Shown here: positions 29,204 through 37,144 of the stretch, one piece after another
Layout of the letters: every line of letters begins with the position of its first letter
How positions within the stretch are numbered: position 1 is the stretch's first letter
NCBI GenBank assembly: GCA_963754305.1
Contig: CAVWFR010000011.1
Coordinates: forward strand, 124,001 to 188,000
DNA: 64,000 nucleotides
From: DATEDA01 sp963754305
Lineage (GTDB): Bacteria > Pseudomonadota > Gammaproteobacteria > Burkholderiales > SG8-39
Reading direction: 5' to 3'
Program-made: the position numbers and the translations under genes
The notes under the pieces: model-generated
The model's database searches: none
Told to the model about the DNA's origin: nothing
What the model saw: the letters and a program-made list of their open reading frames with translations, nothing else

Positions 29204-30208
29204 ATGCGCGCGGTCGAGATCGCCGCCGACGGCGGGCCGGAGGTCCTGCGCGTCGCCAGCCGGGACGTGCCGCAACCCGGCGCGGGGGAAGTCCTGATCC
29301 GCGTCGCGGCCGCCGGCGTGAACCGAGTCGACGTCTTCCAGCGCCTCGGGATCTATCGACCGCCTGCAGGGACGACCGACATCCCCGGCGTCGAGCTCGC
29401 CGGCGAGGTCGTCGCCCTCGGGTCCGCCACGCACCGCTACCGCATCGGCGACCGCGTCTGCGCGCTGGTACGCGGCGGCGGCTACGCGGAGTATTGCGCG
29501 GCGCCCGAAGCGCAGGTACTGCCGGTCCCGGCGGGCTACGACATGACCCGTGCCGCCGGCATCATGGAGACCTTCTGCACGGTGTGGACGGCGCTGTACG
29601 ACCGTGCCCGCTTCAAGCCGGGGGAGTCGATCCTGATCCACGGCGGCTCGAGCGGCATCGGCACGACCGCGATCATGCTGGCGCGCGCCGACGGGTCGCC
29701 AGCGATCTTCGCCACCGCCGGCTCGGCGGAGAAATGCGCCGCATGCGAGCGGATCGGCGCCACGCGGGCCATCAACTATCGCACCGAGGATTTCGAAGCC
29801 GTCGTGCGCGAGGCCACCGGCGGCAAGGGCGTCGACGTGATCGTCGACATCGTCGCCGGCGACTACGTGCCGAAGAACCTCGCGCTGCTGAGGCCCGACG
29901 GGCGCCTGGTGTTCGTCGGCCGGATGAGCCAGAAGGTCGACGTCGCGGTGAACGTCCTGCGGATCATGTACGACCGGCTCGTCGTCACCGGCGTGTCGCT
30001 CCGCGGACAGAGCGTGGAGCAGAAGCGCGCGATCGTGAGCGCGCTGGAGCGGCGCGCGTGGCCGCTCTTCGAGTCGGGCGCAATGGCGCCGCTCGTCGAC
30101 AAGGTGTTTCCGCTCGAGGCCGCGGCCGACGCCCACCGCCGTCTCGAGGCGAGCGAGCATATCGGCAAGCTGATCCTGGCAGTGAACCAGACGAAAGAGA
30201 ACCAATGA
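29204..30208 (+). CDS. Zinc-independent quinone oxidoreductase (MDR superfamily)
   Basis: The protein has 334 aa from ATG 29204. The N-terminal GroES-like domain has AAAGVNRVDVFQRLGIY and PGVELAGEV without the zinc-binding Cys cluster. The nucleotide-binding domain has ILIHGGSSGIGTTAI (an AxGxxG-like glycine motif) and AINYRTEDF. These mark NADPH:quinone oxidoreductase/PIG3-type enzymes, which reduce quinones or alpha,beta-enones. It probably reduces a double bond in the pathway. A second MDR of a different subtype follows at 33880. It overlaps the next gene by ATGA. Confidence 0.88.
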   Translation: MRAVEIAADGGPEVLRVASRDVPQPGAGEVLIRVAAAGVNRVDVFQRLGIYRPPAGTTDIPGVELAGEVVALGSATHRYRIGDRVCALVRGGGYAEYCAAPEAQVLPVPAGYDMTRAAGIMETFCTVWTALYDRARFKPGESILIHGGSSGIGTTAIMLARADGSPAIFATAGSAEKCAACERIGATRAINYRTEDFEAVVREATGGKGVDVIVDIVAGDYVPKNLALLRPDGRLVFVGRMSQKVDVAVNVLRIMYDRLVVTGVSLRGQSVEQKRAIVSALERRAWPLFESGAMAPLVDKVFPLEAAADAHRRLEASEHIGKLILAVNQTKENQ

Positions 30209-31197
30209 TCCGGAACCGCACCCGCCGTACGTTTGCGACCCTCCTTGCTGCGTGCGGTCTCGCCATGCTCGCACCGGCGGCCTTCCCGCAGCCGGCCTAT
30301 CCCGACCGCCCGGTCCGGATGGTCGTTGGCTTCGCCGCCGGCGGCGCAGCCGATCTCATCGCCCGCGTCGTCGCGACCGACCTCGCCGATCGCCTCGGCA
30401 AGCCGGTCATCGTCGAGAACCGGCCCGGCGCCGGCAGCCAGGTCGCCGCCGCGGCCGTCGCGCGCGCGGACCCCGACGGCTACACGCTCTTCTTCGGGTC
30501 GATCGCGCTGTCGGTCCAGATGGCGGTCGATCCGGCGATGCAGCTCAACCCGCTCACCGAGCTCGCCCCGGTCGCGCTCGTCGCGGAAGCGCCGAACGTC
30601 CTCCTCGTCAACCCGCAGCTGCCGATCAAGTCGGTGAAGGAGCTCGTCGCCTATGCGAAAGCCGGCAACGCGGTCAACTTCGCCTCGTCGGGCGTCGGGA
30701 CCACGCTGCATCTCGCGGGCGAGATGCTCAAGGGCGCGGCCGGCGTGACCATGCAGCACGTGCCCTACAAGGGCAGCGGGCCGGCCCTCAACGATCTGAT
30801 GGGCGGCCAGGTCCAAATGATGTTCGACAACCTGTCGACGGCGATGCCGCTCGTGCGCTCGGGAAAGCTGCGTGCGCTCGCGGTGACGACGCGGACGCGC
30901 ACCCCGCAGCTCCCTGACGTGCCGACGATGGTCGAGCTCGGCTTCGAGAACTTCGAGGCGAGCGTGTGGTTCGGGCTCTTCGCCCCGCGGGCCACGCCGC
31001 GGCCGATCGTCGACCGGCTCGCGAGGGAGGTCGCGGCGATGCTCGCCGACCCGAAGACGCCGGCGAAGCTCGCGCCGCTCAGCATGGACGTGCTGAAGAG
31101 CGAGTCGCCGGAGAAGTTCGGCGAGTTCTTCCGCCAGGATGCCGAGCGGTGGAAGAAGGTGGTGGCCTCCGCGGGCGTGACGCTCGACAAGAACTAG
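30205..31197 (+). CDS. Bug-family tripartite tricarboxylate transporter receptor (1)
   Basis: The 330-aa periplasmic protein has a Sec signal peptide (about 1-29, LAACGLAMLAPAAFPQ). A Bug fold follows: YPDRPVRMVVGFAAGGAADLIAR near the N-terminus, NRPGAGSQVAAAAVA, and HVPYKGSGPALNDLMGGQV, the hinge and ligand-loop motifs of the family. It lies at the centre of the catabolic run with no TctA/TctB genes nearby, so it is an orphan receptor. It presumably feeds a permease elsewhere or acts in sensing. It is followed by a second, different Bug gene 28 bases on. Confidence 0.93.
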   Translation: MIRNRTRRTFATLLAACGLAMLAPAAFPQPAYPDRPVRMVVGFAAGGAADLIARVVATDLADRLGKPVIVENRPGAGSQVAAAAVARADPDGYTLFFGSIALSVQMAVDPAMQLNPLTELAPVALVAEAPNVLLVNPQLPIKSVKELVAYAKAGNAVNFASSGVGTTLHLAGEMLKGAAGVTMQHVPYKGSGPALNDLMGGQVQMMFDNLSTAMPLVRSGKLRALAVTTRTRTPQLPDVPTMVELGFENFEASVWFGLFAPRATPRPIVDRLAREVAAMLADPKTPAKLAPLSMDVLKSESPEKFGEFFRQDAERWKKVVASAGVTLDKN

Positions 31198-31225
31198 CGA
31201 TCGGCGATCGGACAGGAGCACGCAC

Positions 31226-32203
31226 ATGTTCAAGACGATGTTCACCACCGCGCTGCTGCTTTCGTGCGCGATCGCCGGCGGCGCGCAGGCGCAGGCGTTT
31301 CCCCTGGACAAGCCGATCCGGTTCGTCGTGCCGTATCCGCCCGGCGGCAGCGCGGACGCGCTCGCGCGAATGCTCGCCCAGCAGATGGCGCCGCGGCTGG
31401 GGAAGCCGGTGGTGGTCGAGAACGTGGCCGGCGCCAGCGGCAACATCGGCACCAACCAGGTCGCGCGCTCGGCGCCGGACGGCCACACCCTCGTGCTCGC
31501 GGCCACGCCGCTCGCCACCAACCCGAGCTTCTACGACAACATCCCCTTCGACGTGCTGAAGGACCTCGCGCCGATCACGATGCTGACGCGCCAGGCCTTC
31601 GTGCTGGTGGTGCATCCGAGCGTTCCCGCCAAGTCGGTGACCGAGCTGATCGCGCTCGCCAAGGCGCAGCCGGGCAAGCTCACGTTCGCCTCGCACAGCG
31701 CGGGCGGGGCGACGCATCTCGCCGGCGAGCTGTTCAAGGTGATGGCCGGCGTCGACATGCTGCATGTCCCCTACAAGGGCCAGTTCCCGGCGTCCGTCGA
31801 CCTGGTCGCGGGGGTGGTGTCGATGCTGTTCGACAGCGCGTCGACCGCGATGCCCCAGGTCAGCGCGGGCAAGCTGCGGGCTCTCGCTACGACCGGGCCG
31901 ACGCGATCGCCGCTGGTGGCCAACGGGACGCTGCCGACGATGGCGGAGACCAAGGGGCTCGAGGGCTTCGACGTCATCGCGTGGTACGGCGTCATGGGCC
32001 CGGCGGGCCTTCCGCCCGACACCCTCGAGCGGCTCAGCGCCGACATCAACGCCGCGGCGCGGACGCCCGAGGTCACGTCGAAGCTGAACACGATGGGATT
32101 CGAGGTCGTCGGCACGTCGCCAAGAGAGTTTGGCGTCCACGTCCGCAACGAGGTCGAGAAATGGGCTCGGGTCGTCAAGGCGTCGGGCGCCAAGCTCGAT
32201 TGA
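31226..32203 (+). CDS. Bug-family tripartite tricarboxylate transporter receptor (2)
   Basis: The 325-aa protein carries a signal peptide (about 1-23, LLLSCAIAGGAQAQA). It then reads FPLDKPIRFVVPYPPGGSADALAR, ENVAGASGNIGTNQVA and HVPYKGQFPASVDLVAG. A GACAGG-type ribosome site precedes ATG 31226. It is only distantly similar to its upstream neighbour, so they probably bind different ligands or isomers. The downstream alpha/beta-hydrolase starts 5 bases after its stop. Confidence 0.93.
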   Translation: MFKTMFTTALLLSCAIAGGAQAQAFPLDKPIRFVVPYPPGGSADALARMLAQQMAPRLGKPVVVENVAGASGNIGTNQVARSAPDGHTLVLAATPLATNPSFYDNIPFDVLKDLAPITMLTRQAFVLVVHPSVPAKSVTELIALAKAQPGKLTFASHSAGGATHLAGELFKVMAGVDMLHVPYKGQFPASVDLVAGVVSMLFDSASTAMPQVSAGKLRALATTGPTRSPLVANGTLPTMAETKGLEGFDVIAWYGVMGPAGLPPDTLERLSADINAAARTPEVTSKLNTMGFEVVGTSPREFGVHVRNEVEKWARVVKASGAKLD

Positions 32204-32208
32204 CCGAC

Positions 32209-33066
32209 ATGCATCGCGGCTACGCATCGCTGCGGGCAGGGCAGGTCCACTACGTCGAAGCGGGCGCGGGCGCGCCGCTGCTGCTCTTGCATTCGGCGCC
32301 GCGCTCGTCGCGCGCCTTCCAGCGCCTGCAGCCGCGTCTCGCGCCGCGTTTTCGCACCATCGCCGCCGACCTCCCGGGCTTCGGGCAATCCGATCCGCTG
32401 GGGGGTGAAGTCACGATGGAGGCGCTCGGCAACGCGATGGTCGAGTTTCTGGACGCGCTCGGAATCGCGAGGGCGCACGTGTTCGGATTTCACACCGGCA
32501 ACAAGGTGGCCGCGGCGATGGCGGCGAACCATCCGCAGCGGCTCGACCGCCTGATCCTGTGCGGACAGATCCACAGCATCATTCCCGATGCGGCCGCGCG
32601 GAACGACGCCATCCGGCGCATCGTCGACAAGTACTTCACCGAGTATCCGGCTTCCCCCAACGGCGATGCGCACCTTCGTCGCTGGCTCGCGGACTGGACC
32701 GACGTGACCGCGTTCGCGCTGCCGAAAACGCTGCTTGCGAAACCGGTTGTCACGCCGGAGGACATCGACTGGCAGAAGGTGCGCGTGCTGGATCACGTGC
32801 AGGCGCTCGCGAGCGTGCAGGCGACCTACGCCGCGAACTTCGTCTTCGATTTCGGCGGCGCGATTCGACGCATCACCGCGAGGACGCTGTTCCTGGAGCT
32901 CGCCATGCCCGACGAAGAACACTATGGCGGGCAGCTCGAGGCGCTGTGCCGACTGGTCGCGCATGCCCGCGGCGCGACGATCCGGAACGCGGGCGCCGTC
33001 GCCCTCGAGTCGCACTCGGAAGAGCTTGCCGGTCACATCATCGACTTTCTGGCCGGGGCTGCATGA
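32209..33066 (+). CDS. Alpha/beta-hydrolase with His at the nucleophile position
   Basis: The protein has 285 aa from ATG 32209. The fold is clear: LLLHSAPRSSRAF (oxyanion region), IAADLPGFGQSDP and the C-terminal ALESHSEELAGH with the catalytic His269. The nucleophile elbow reads GFHTG (93-97), so His95 replaces Ser, Asp or Cys. The same substitution (GSHTG) appears in the first half of the tandem hydrolase at 15032-16675, with HTG after the elbow Gly. The enzyme is therefore unlikely to be an ordinary esterase. It is coupled to the racemase-like gene by an ATGA overlap. Confidence 0.85.
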   Translation: MHRGYASLRAGQVHYVEAGAGAPLLLLHSAPRSSRAFQRLQPRLAPRFRTIAADLPGFGQSDPLGGEVTMEALGNAMVEFLDALGIARAHVFGFHTGNKVAAAMAANHPQRLDRLILCGQIHSIIPDAAARNDAIRRIVDKYFTEYPASPNGDAHLRRWLADWTDVTAFALPKTLLAKPVVTPEDIDWQKVRVLDHVQALASVQATYAANFVFDFGGAIRRITARTLFLELAMPDEEHYGGQLEALCRLVAHARGATIRNAGAVALESHSEELAGHIIDFLAGAA

Positions 33067-33875
33067 CCGCGCCCGAGAAGAAGCGGTTCTGGTATCAGTC
33101 GCTGGCGCCGATCGGCGGCCTAGCCCACTATCGGCAGGCGCTCGAGCAGCACGCCCGCGAAGCCTGCCCGGACGACGTCGACGTCGTCTTCAACGGCGTG
33201 CGGGAAGCGCGCTACCACGGCCGCCTGCCGGCCGAAGTGCACCGGTATGCGTACGCGAAGTTGGTGCTGCAGATGGATTCGATCGCGTTCGGCCTGCAGG
33301 CGGAGCGCGAGGGGTTCGATGCCTACATCATCGGCAGCTTCAGCGAGCCGTTCCTGGCGGAGACGCGCTCGGTGCTCGACATCCCGGTGGTCTCGCTCGC
33401 CGAGGCGTCGCTGCTCACCGCGTGCTCGCTGGCCGAGCAATTCGCGCTGATCACGCTGTCGCCGGCCTATGCGCGGCGCGTGCGGAGCGTGGTGAAGCGC
33501 CATGGACTGGAAGGCCGCCTCAGCGGCATCTACGCGCTGTCGACCGCGTACGACGAGGCCGGCGTCGATGCGGCGTTTCCGTCGCCGCGGGCGTTGATCG
33601 ACGATTTCACGGCGGCGGCGCAGCAGGCGGTCGAGAGCGGCGCCGATGCGCTGATTCCGGCCGAGGGACTGTTGAGCGAAGTGTTGTACCGCGAGCGGGT
33701 GCGGACGATTGCCGGCGCGGCCGTGCTCGACTGCGTCGGCGCAGCCCTGCTCCACGCCGAGATGCTGGTGAACATGAAGCGCCGCCTCGGAGTCGGCGTC
33801 GGCCGGCGCTGGGCCTACGCCAAGCCGCCGGCGGACCTGCTCGCCGAGTTGCGGGCGGGCGGCCCGTCGATCTGA
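33063..33875 (+). CDS. Asp/Glu/hydantoin racemase-superfamily protein without catalytic cysteines
   Basis: The 270-aa protein has the two-domain racemase look: an N-terminal FDAYIIGSFSEPFL stretch followed by DIPVVSLAEA, then FALITLSPAYARRV and GADALIPAEGLL. In hydantoin racemase the two catalytic Cys sit in CFxDPGL and GCAGM. Here the aligned positions are Ser92 (SFSEP) and Ala200 (PAEG). Both are missing, so a two-base racemase mechanism is ruled out. Maleate isomerase and arylmalonate decarboxylase belong to the same fold but retain at least one Cys. It may be a ligand-binding or lyase variant. Start ATG 33063 overlaps the preceding stop. Confidence 0.78.
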   Translation: MTAPEKKRFWYQSLAPIGGLAHYRQALEQHAREACPDDVDVVFNGVREARYHGRLPAEVHRYAYAKLVLQMDSIAFGLQAEREGFDAYIIGSFSEPFLAETRSVLDIPVVSLAEASLLTACSLAEQFALITLSPAYARRVRSVVKRHGLEGRLSGIYALSTAYDEAGVDAAFPSPRALIDDFTAAAQQAVESGADALIPAEGLLSEVLYRERVRTIAGAAVLDCVGAALLHAEMLVNMKRRLGVGVGRRWAYAKPPADLLAELRAGGPSI

Positions 33876-33879
33876 AACG

Positions 33880-34935
33880 ATGCCGAGCGCTCCGACCAAT
33901 CGGCAGATCCGCCTCGTGCGCCGGCCGGACGGGATTCCGCGCGACGGCGACTTTGCGCTCGTCCCGGCGCCGATCCCCGCTGTCGGGGCCGGGGAATTTC
34001 TCATCCGGGCGGACTATCTCTCCGCCGATCCGTTGCAGCGCTGGCGCATGGCGGAAACCGCCGGCTACGGCGCGACGATCGACCTCGGCACCACCGTCTG
34101 GGGTCGGGCGGTGGGCAGAGTCGTCGCGTCGCGGAACGAAGCGTGGCCCGAAGGCACCGTGGTCGAGGGCATGCTGGGCTGGCAGGAGTACGCGATCTCG
34201 CGCGGTGACACCGAGCGGCGCGCCTACGCGGCCGGGGTGCGGCGAGTCGACCCGGCGCGGGCGCCGATATCGACGGCGCTCGGCGTGCTCGGGATGCCGG
34301 GCCTCACCGCGTATTTCGCGCTGCTCGAGATTCTCCACCCGCGCGCGGACGAGACCGTCGTCGTGAGCGCCGCCGCCGGCACCGTCGGTGCGCTCGCGGG
34401 CCAGCTGGCGAAGCTGCGCGGGTGCCGCGTGGTCGGCATCGCCGGCAGCGCGGAGAAGGCGGACCACGTCGTCCGGGAGCTCGGTTTCGACGCGTGCGTC
34501 GTTCATCGCGGCTGCCCGGACCTCGCGCACGCGCTGCGCGAGCACTGCCCGCAGGGCATCGACGGTTACTTCGACAACGTCGGCGGACCGGTCGCCGACG
34601 CCGTCCTCGGAATGCTGCGTCCCCATGCGCGCGTCGCGCTCGTCGGCAGGGTCGCCCAGCTAGGCGGCGGCGGAGCGGCGCCGCGACCCGACATGCAGGC
34701 CGCGCTCATTTCCGCGCGCGCCCGGCTCGAGGGGTTCATCGTGTACGACTGGGTCGATCGCGCCGAGGCGGCCTGGCGCGAGATCGCCGCGGAGATCGCC
34801 GCCGGCCGGATCCGCTACCGCGAGACCGTTCACGAGGGTATCGAGTTGGCGCCGTCGGCCCTTGCCCGTGTGCTGCGCGGCGAAGGGCTCGGAAAGCACG
34901 TGATCCGGATCGAAACGCGGAGGACAGAGACGTGA
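33880..34935 (+). CDS. NADP-dependent MDR oxidoreductase (leukotriene B4 dehydrogenase/CurA-like)
   Basis: The 351-aa protein has the LTB4DH-type layout: EFLIRADYLSADPLQRWRM in the N-domain, a GMPGLTAYFALLEI segment and the nucleotide motif VVSAAAGTVGALAGQ. GIAGSAEKADHVVRELGFDA follows, then GYFDNVGG. These enzymes reduce alpha,beta-enones with NADPH. It starts 4 bases after the racemase-like gene. It is a different subfamily from the quinone oxidoreductase at 29204. Two enone-reducing enzymes and two OYE-type reductases in one locus point to an unsaturated or ring substrate. Confidence 0.88.
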   Translation: MPSAPTNRQIRLVRRPDGIPRDGDFALVPAPIPAVGAGEFLIRADYLSADPLQRWRMAETAGYGATIDLGTTVWGRAVGRVVASRNEAWPEGTVVEGMLGWQEYAISRGDTERRAYAAGVRRVDPARAPISTALGVLGMPGLTAYFALLEILHPRADETVVVSAAAGTVGALAGQLAKLRGCRVVGIAGSAEKADHVVRELGFDACVVHRGCPDLAHALREHCPQGIDGYFDNVGGPVADAVLGMLRPHARVALVGRVAQLGGGGAAPRPDMQAALISARARLEGFIVYDWVDRAEAAWREIAAEIAAGRIRYRETVHEGIELAPSALARVLRGEGLGKHVIRIETRRTET

Positions 34936-34966
34936 TGGGTACCGAGCCACCCCCGGGAGCGACGGC

Positions 34967-36112
34967 ATGATCGCCCTCGAGATCACCCCCGACCTCGCCG
35001 AGGTCCGGAGCGCGATGCGGCGCTTCGCGACCGAGCGCCTCGAGCCGCTCGCGGAGGAGATCGATCGCACCGGCGAGATCCCGGAGGCGGCGATCACCCT
35101 CCTCCGCGACCAGGGCTACCTCGGCATGCGCCTGCCCGCGGAGTACGGCGGCGGCGAGTTCGATCTCGCGACCTATTGCCTCGCGCTGGAAGAGTTCGCG
35201 CGCTCGCATCGCGTGTTCACGCTGATCCTCGACGCGACGAGCGGGCTCACGCCGATCGCGATCGCGCGGTCCGGCAGCGTGGAGCAGAAGCGCAAGTACG
35301 TGCGCGGCCTCGCCACCGGCACCCTGAACGCCTCGTTCGCGCTCACCGAGCCGGAAGCCGGCTCCGACGCCGCCGCGATCCGCACCCGCGCGACGCGCGG
35401 CGACGGCGGCTGGATCCTCAACGGCCGCAAGCAGTACATCAGCGGCGCGCACCGCGCCGACGTCGTGCTGGTGATCGCGGTCACCGACCCCGCGAAGCGT
35501 GCGCGCGGCGGCATCACGGCGCTTCTGGTCGACCGGGGCACGCCGGGATTCAGCGTGACGCGCGTCGACACCACGATCGGCTCGGAGGCGATCAAGCTGG
35601 CCGACATCGCGTTCGAGGACTGCTTCGTGCCGGATGGCGCGGTCCTCGGCGAGGTCGGCGCGGGCTTCGGCATCGCGATGGGCTCGCTGACGAGCGGGCG
35701 GCTTGGCGTTTCGTGCTCCTGCATCGGGGCAGCCGATCGACTGATCGAGATGTCGGTGGCGCACGCGAAGGCGCGCCACACCTTCGGCAAGCCGCTCGCC
35801 GAGCGGCAGGCGATCCAGTGGATGCTCGCCGACTCGGCGACCGAGCTCGCGAGCGCCCGGGCGCTCGTCTACGAAACGCTCCGACAGGCGAACGCCGGGA
35901 CCGAGCCGACGGTCGCCGGGGGGATGTGCAAGCTCTATGCATCCGAGATGGTCGGGCGAGTCGCCGACCGCGCGGTGCAGATCCACGGCGGCATGGGGCT
36001 CGTGCGCGGTTTTCCCGTCGAGCGCTTCTACCGCGACGTGCGCCACTACCGGGTCGGCGAAGGCGCGTCCGAGATCCAGCGGATGCTGATCGCGCGGGAG
36101 TTGTTCAAGTAA
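34967..36112 (+). CDS. Acyl-CoA dehydrogenase
   Basis: The 381-aa protein has normal length and motifs: the FAD-binding FALTEPEAGSDAA signature, GRKQYISGA, VDTTIGSEAIKLADIAFEDC and HTFGKPLAERQAIQW. The second family signature is QIHGGMGLVRGFPVERFYRD. The catalytic Glu is in VGEGASEIQR (Glu365). It introduces the 2,3-double bond into an acyl-CoA and passes electrons to ETF. It follows the acyl-CoA-forming ligases and precedes hydratase and thiolase-like genes, consistent with a beta-oxidation-type pathway. Confidence 0.93.
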   Translation: MIALEITPDLAEVRSAMRRFATERLEPLAEEIDRTGEIPEAAITLLRDQGYLGMRLPAEYGGGEFDLATYCLALEEFARSHRVFTLILDATSGLTPIAIARSGSVEQKRKYVRGLATGTLNASFALTEPEAGSDAAAIRTRATRGDGGWILNGRKQYISGAHRADVVLVIAVTDPAKRARGGITALLVDRGTPGFSVTRVDTTIGSEAIKLADIAFEDCFVPDGAVLGEVGAGFGIAMGSLTSGRLGVSCSCIGAADRLIEMSVAHAKARHTFGKPLAERQAIQWMLADSATELASARALVYETLRQANAGTEPTVAGGMCKLYASEMVGRVADRAVQIHGGMGLVRGFPVERFYRDVRHYRVGEGASEIQRMLIARELFK

Positions 36113-36161
36113 CGCGGCCGATCGGCCGCGCGAGGGTCGCTGATTTCTTCAAGGAGTCGTC

Positions 36162-37144
36162 ATGAAAGTACGTTTCGCGACGCTGTCTCGGCATGATCGG
36201 GGCCGCTTTCGCGGTCGGGGCTCTTCGCCGCCGCCGCAGCCGCACAGCAGTACCCCACCAAGCCGATCAAGATCGTCAACCCCTGGACGGCCGCCGGCCC
36301 CGCCGAGCTGCTCGCCAGGATCATCGGCGAGAAGGTGTCCGAGGGCTTTGGCCAGCCGGTCATCGTCGAGAGCCGGCCGGGGGCGAACGGCACCATCGGT
36401 GCCGCATTCGTCGCCAAGGCGCCGCCGGACGGCTACACGCTGCTCTTCTCGCACGTCGGCCCGATGGCGATCAGCCCGTCGATGGGGCTCAAGCTGCCGT
36501 ACGACCCGATCAAGGATTTCGAGCCCGTCACGCAGGTGGTGTCGGGACCGACGATCCTCGTCGTGCGGAACGACCTGCCGATCAAGTCGGTGAAAGAGCT
36601 GATCGACTATGCCAAGGCCAATCCCGGCAAGCTGAGCTACGGCTCGGTCGGTCCCGGCAGCACCACGCATCTCGCCGGCGAGATGATCGGCATGATGGCC
36701 GGGGTGGACATGATCCACGTGCCGTACAAGGGTTCGGCGCCGGTGGTGGTGGATCTGCTCGGCGGCCAGATCGGCTTCGCCTTCATCAACGTCGCCGGCA
36801 TCCTGCCGCAGATCCAGAGCGGGAAGGTGCGGGCGCTCGCGGTCAGCACCTTGCAGCGGTCGACGATCCTCCCCGATCTGCCCACCGTCGCGGAGACGCT
36901 GCCCGGCTTCGAGGTCAACTCCTGGTACGGGATAATGGCGCCGGCCGGGACGCCGAAGCACATCGTCCTACGCTGGCAGCGCGAGGTCGCGAACGCGCTC
37001 AAGTCGCCCGACGTGATCGAGAAGCTCAAGCAGAACGGCCTCGATCCGCGCGGCACGACGCCCGAGGAGCACGCCGCGCACATCAAGGACGAGCTCGCGC
37101 GCTGGGCGACGGTCGTGAAGGCCGCGAAAGTCGCGACGCAGTGA
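36162..37144 (+). pseudogene. Bug-family receptor (3) with frameshifted signal peptide
   Basis: A strong AAGGAG precedes ATG 36162, which encodes MKVRFATLS, then the frame is lost. The signal core (MIGAAFAVG) is in the second frame from nt 36193. The mature start (LFAAAAAAQQYPTKPIKIV) is in the third from about 36221. The body is intact from there to 37144 with HVPYKGSAPVVVDLLGG and SWYGIMAPAGTPK. The protein cannot be exported as written. Two single-base insertions between about 36190 and 36220 would explain it, in a GC-rich run. The body is closely similar to the intact receptor at 41596-42567, sharing LDPRGTTPEEHAAHIK near the end, so it is the decayed or misassembled copy of a duplicated pair. 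Confidence 0.75.
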
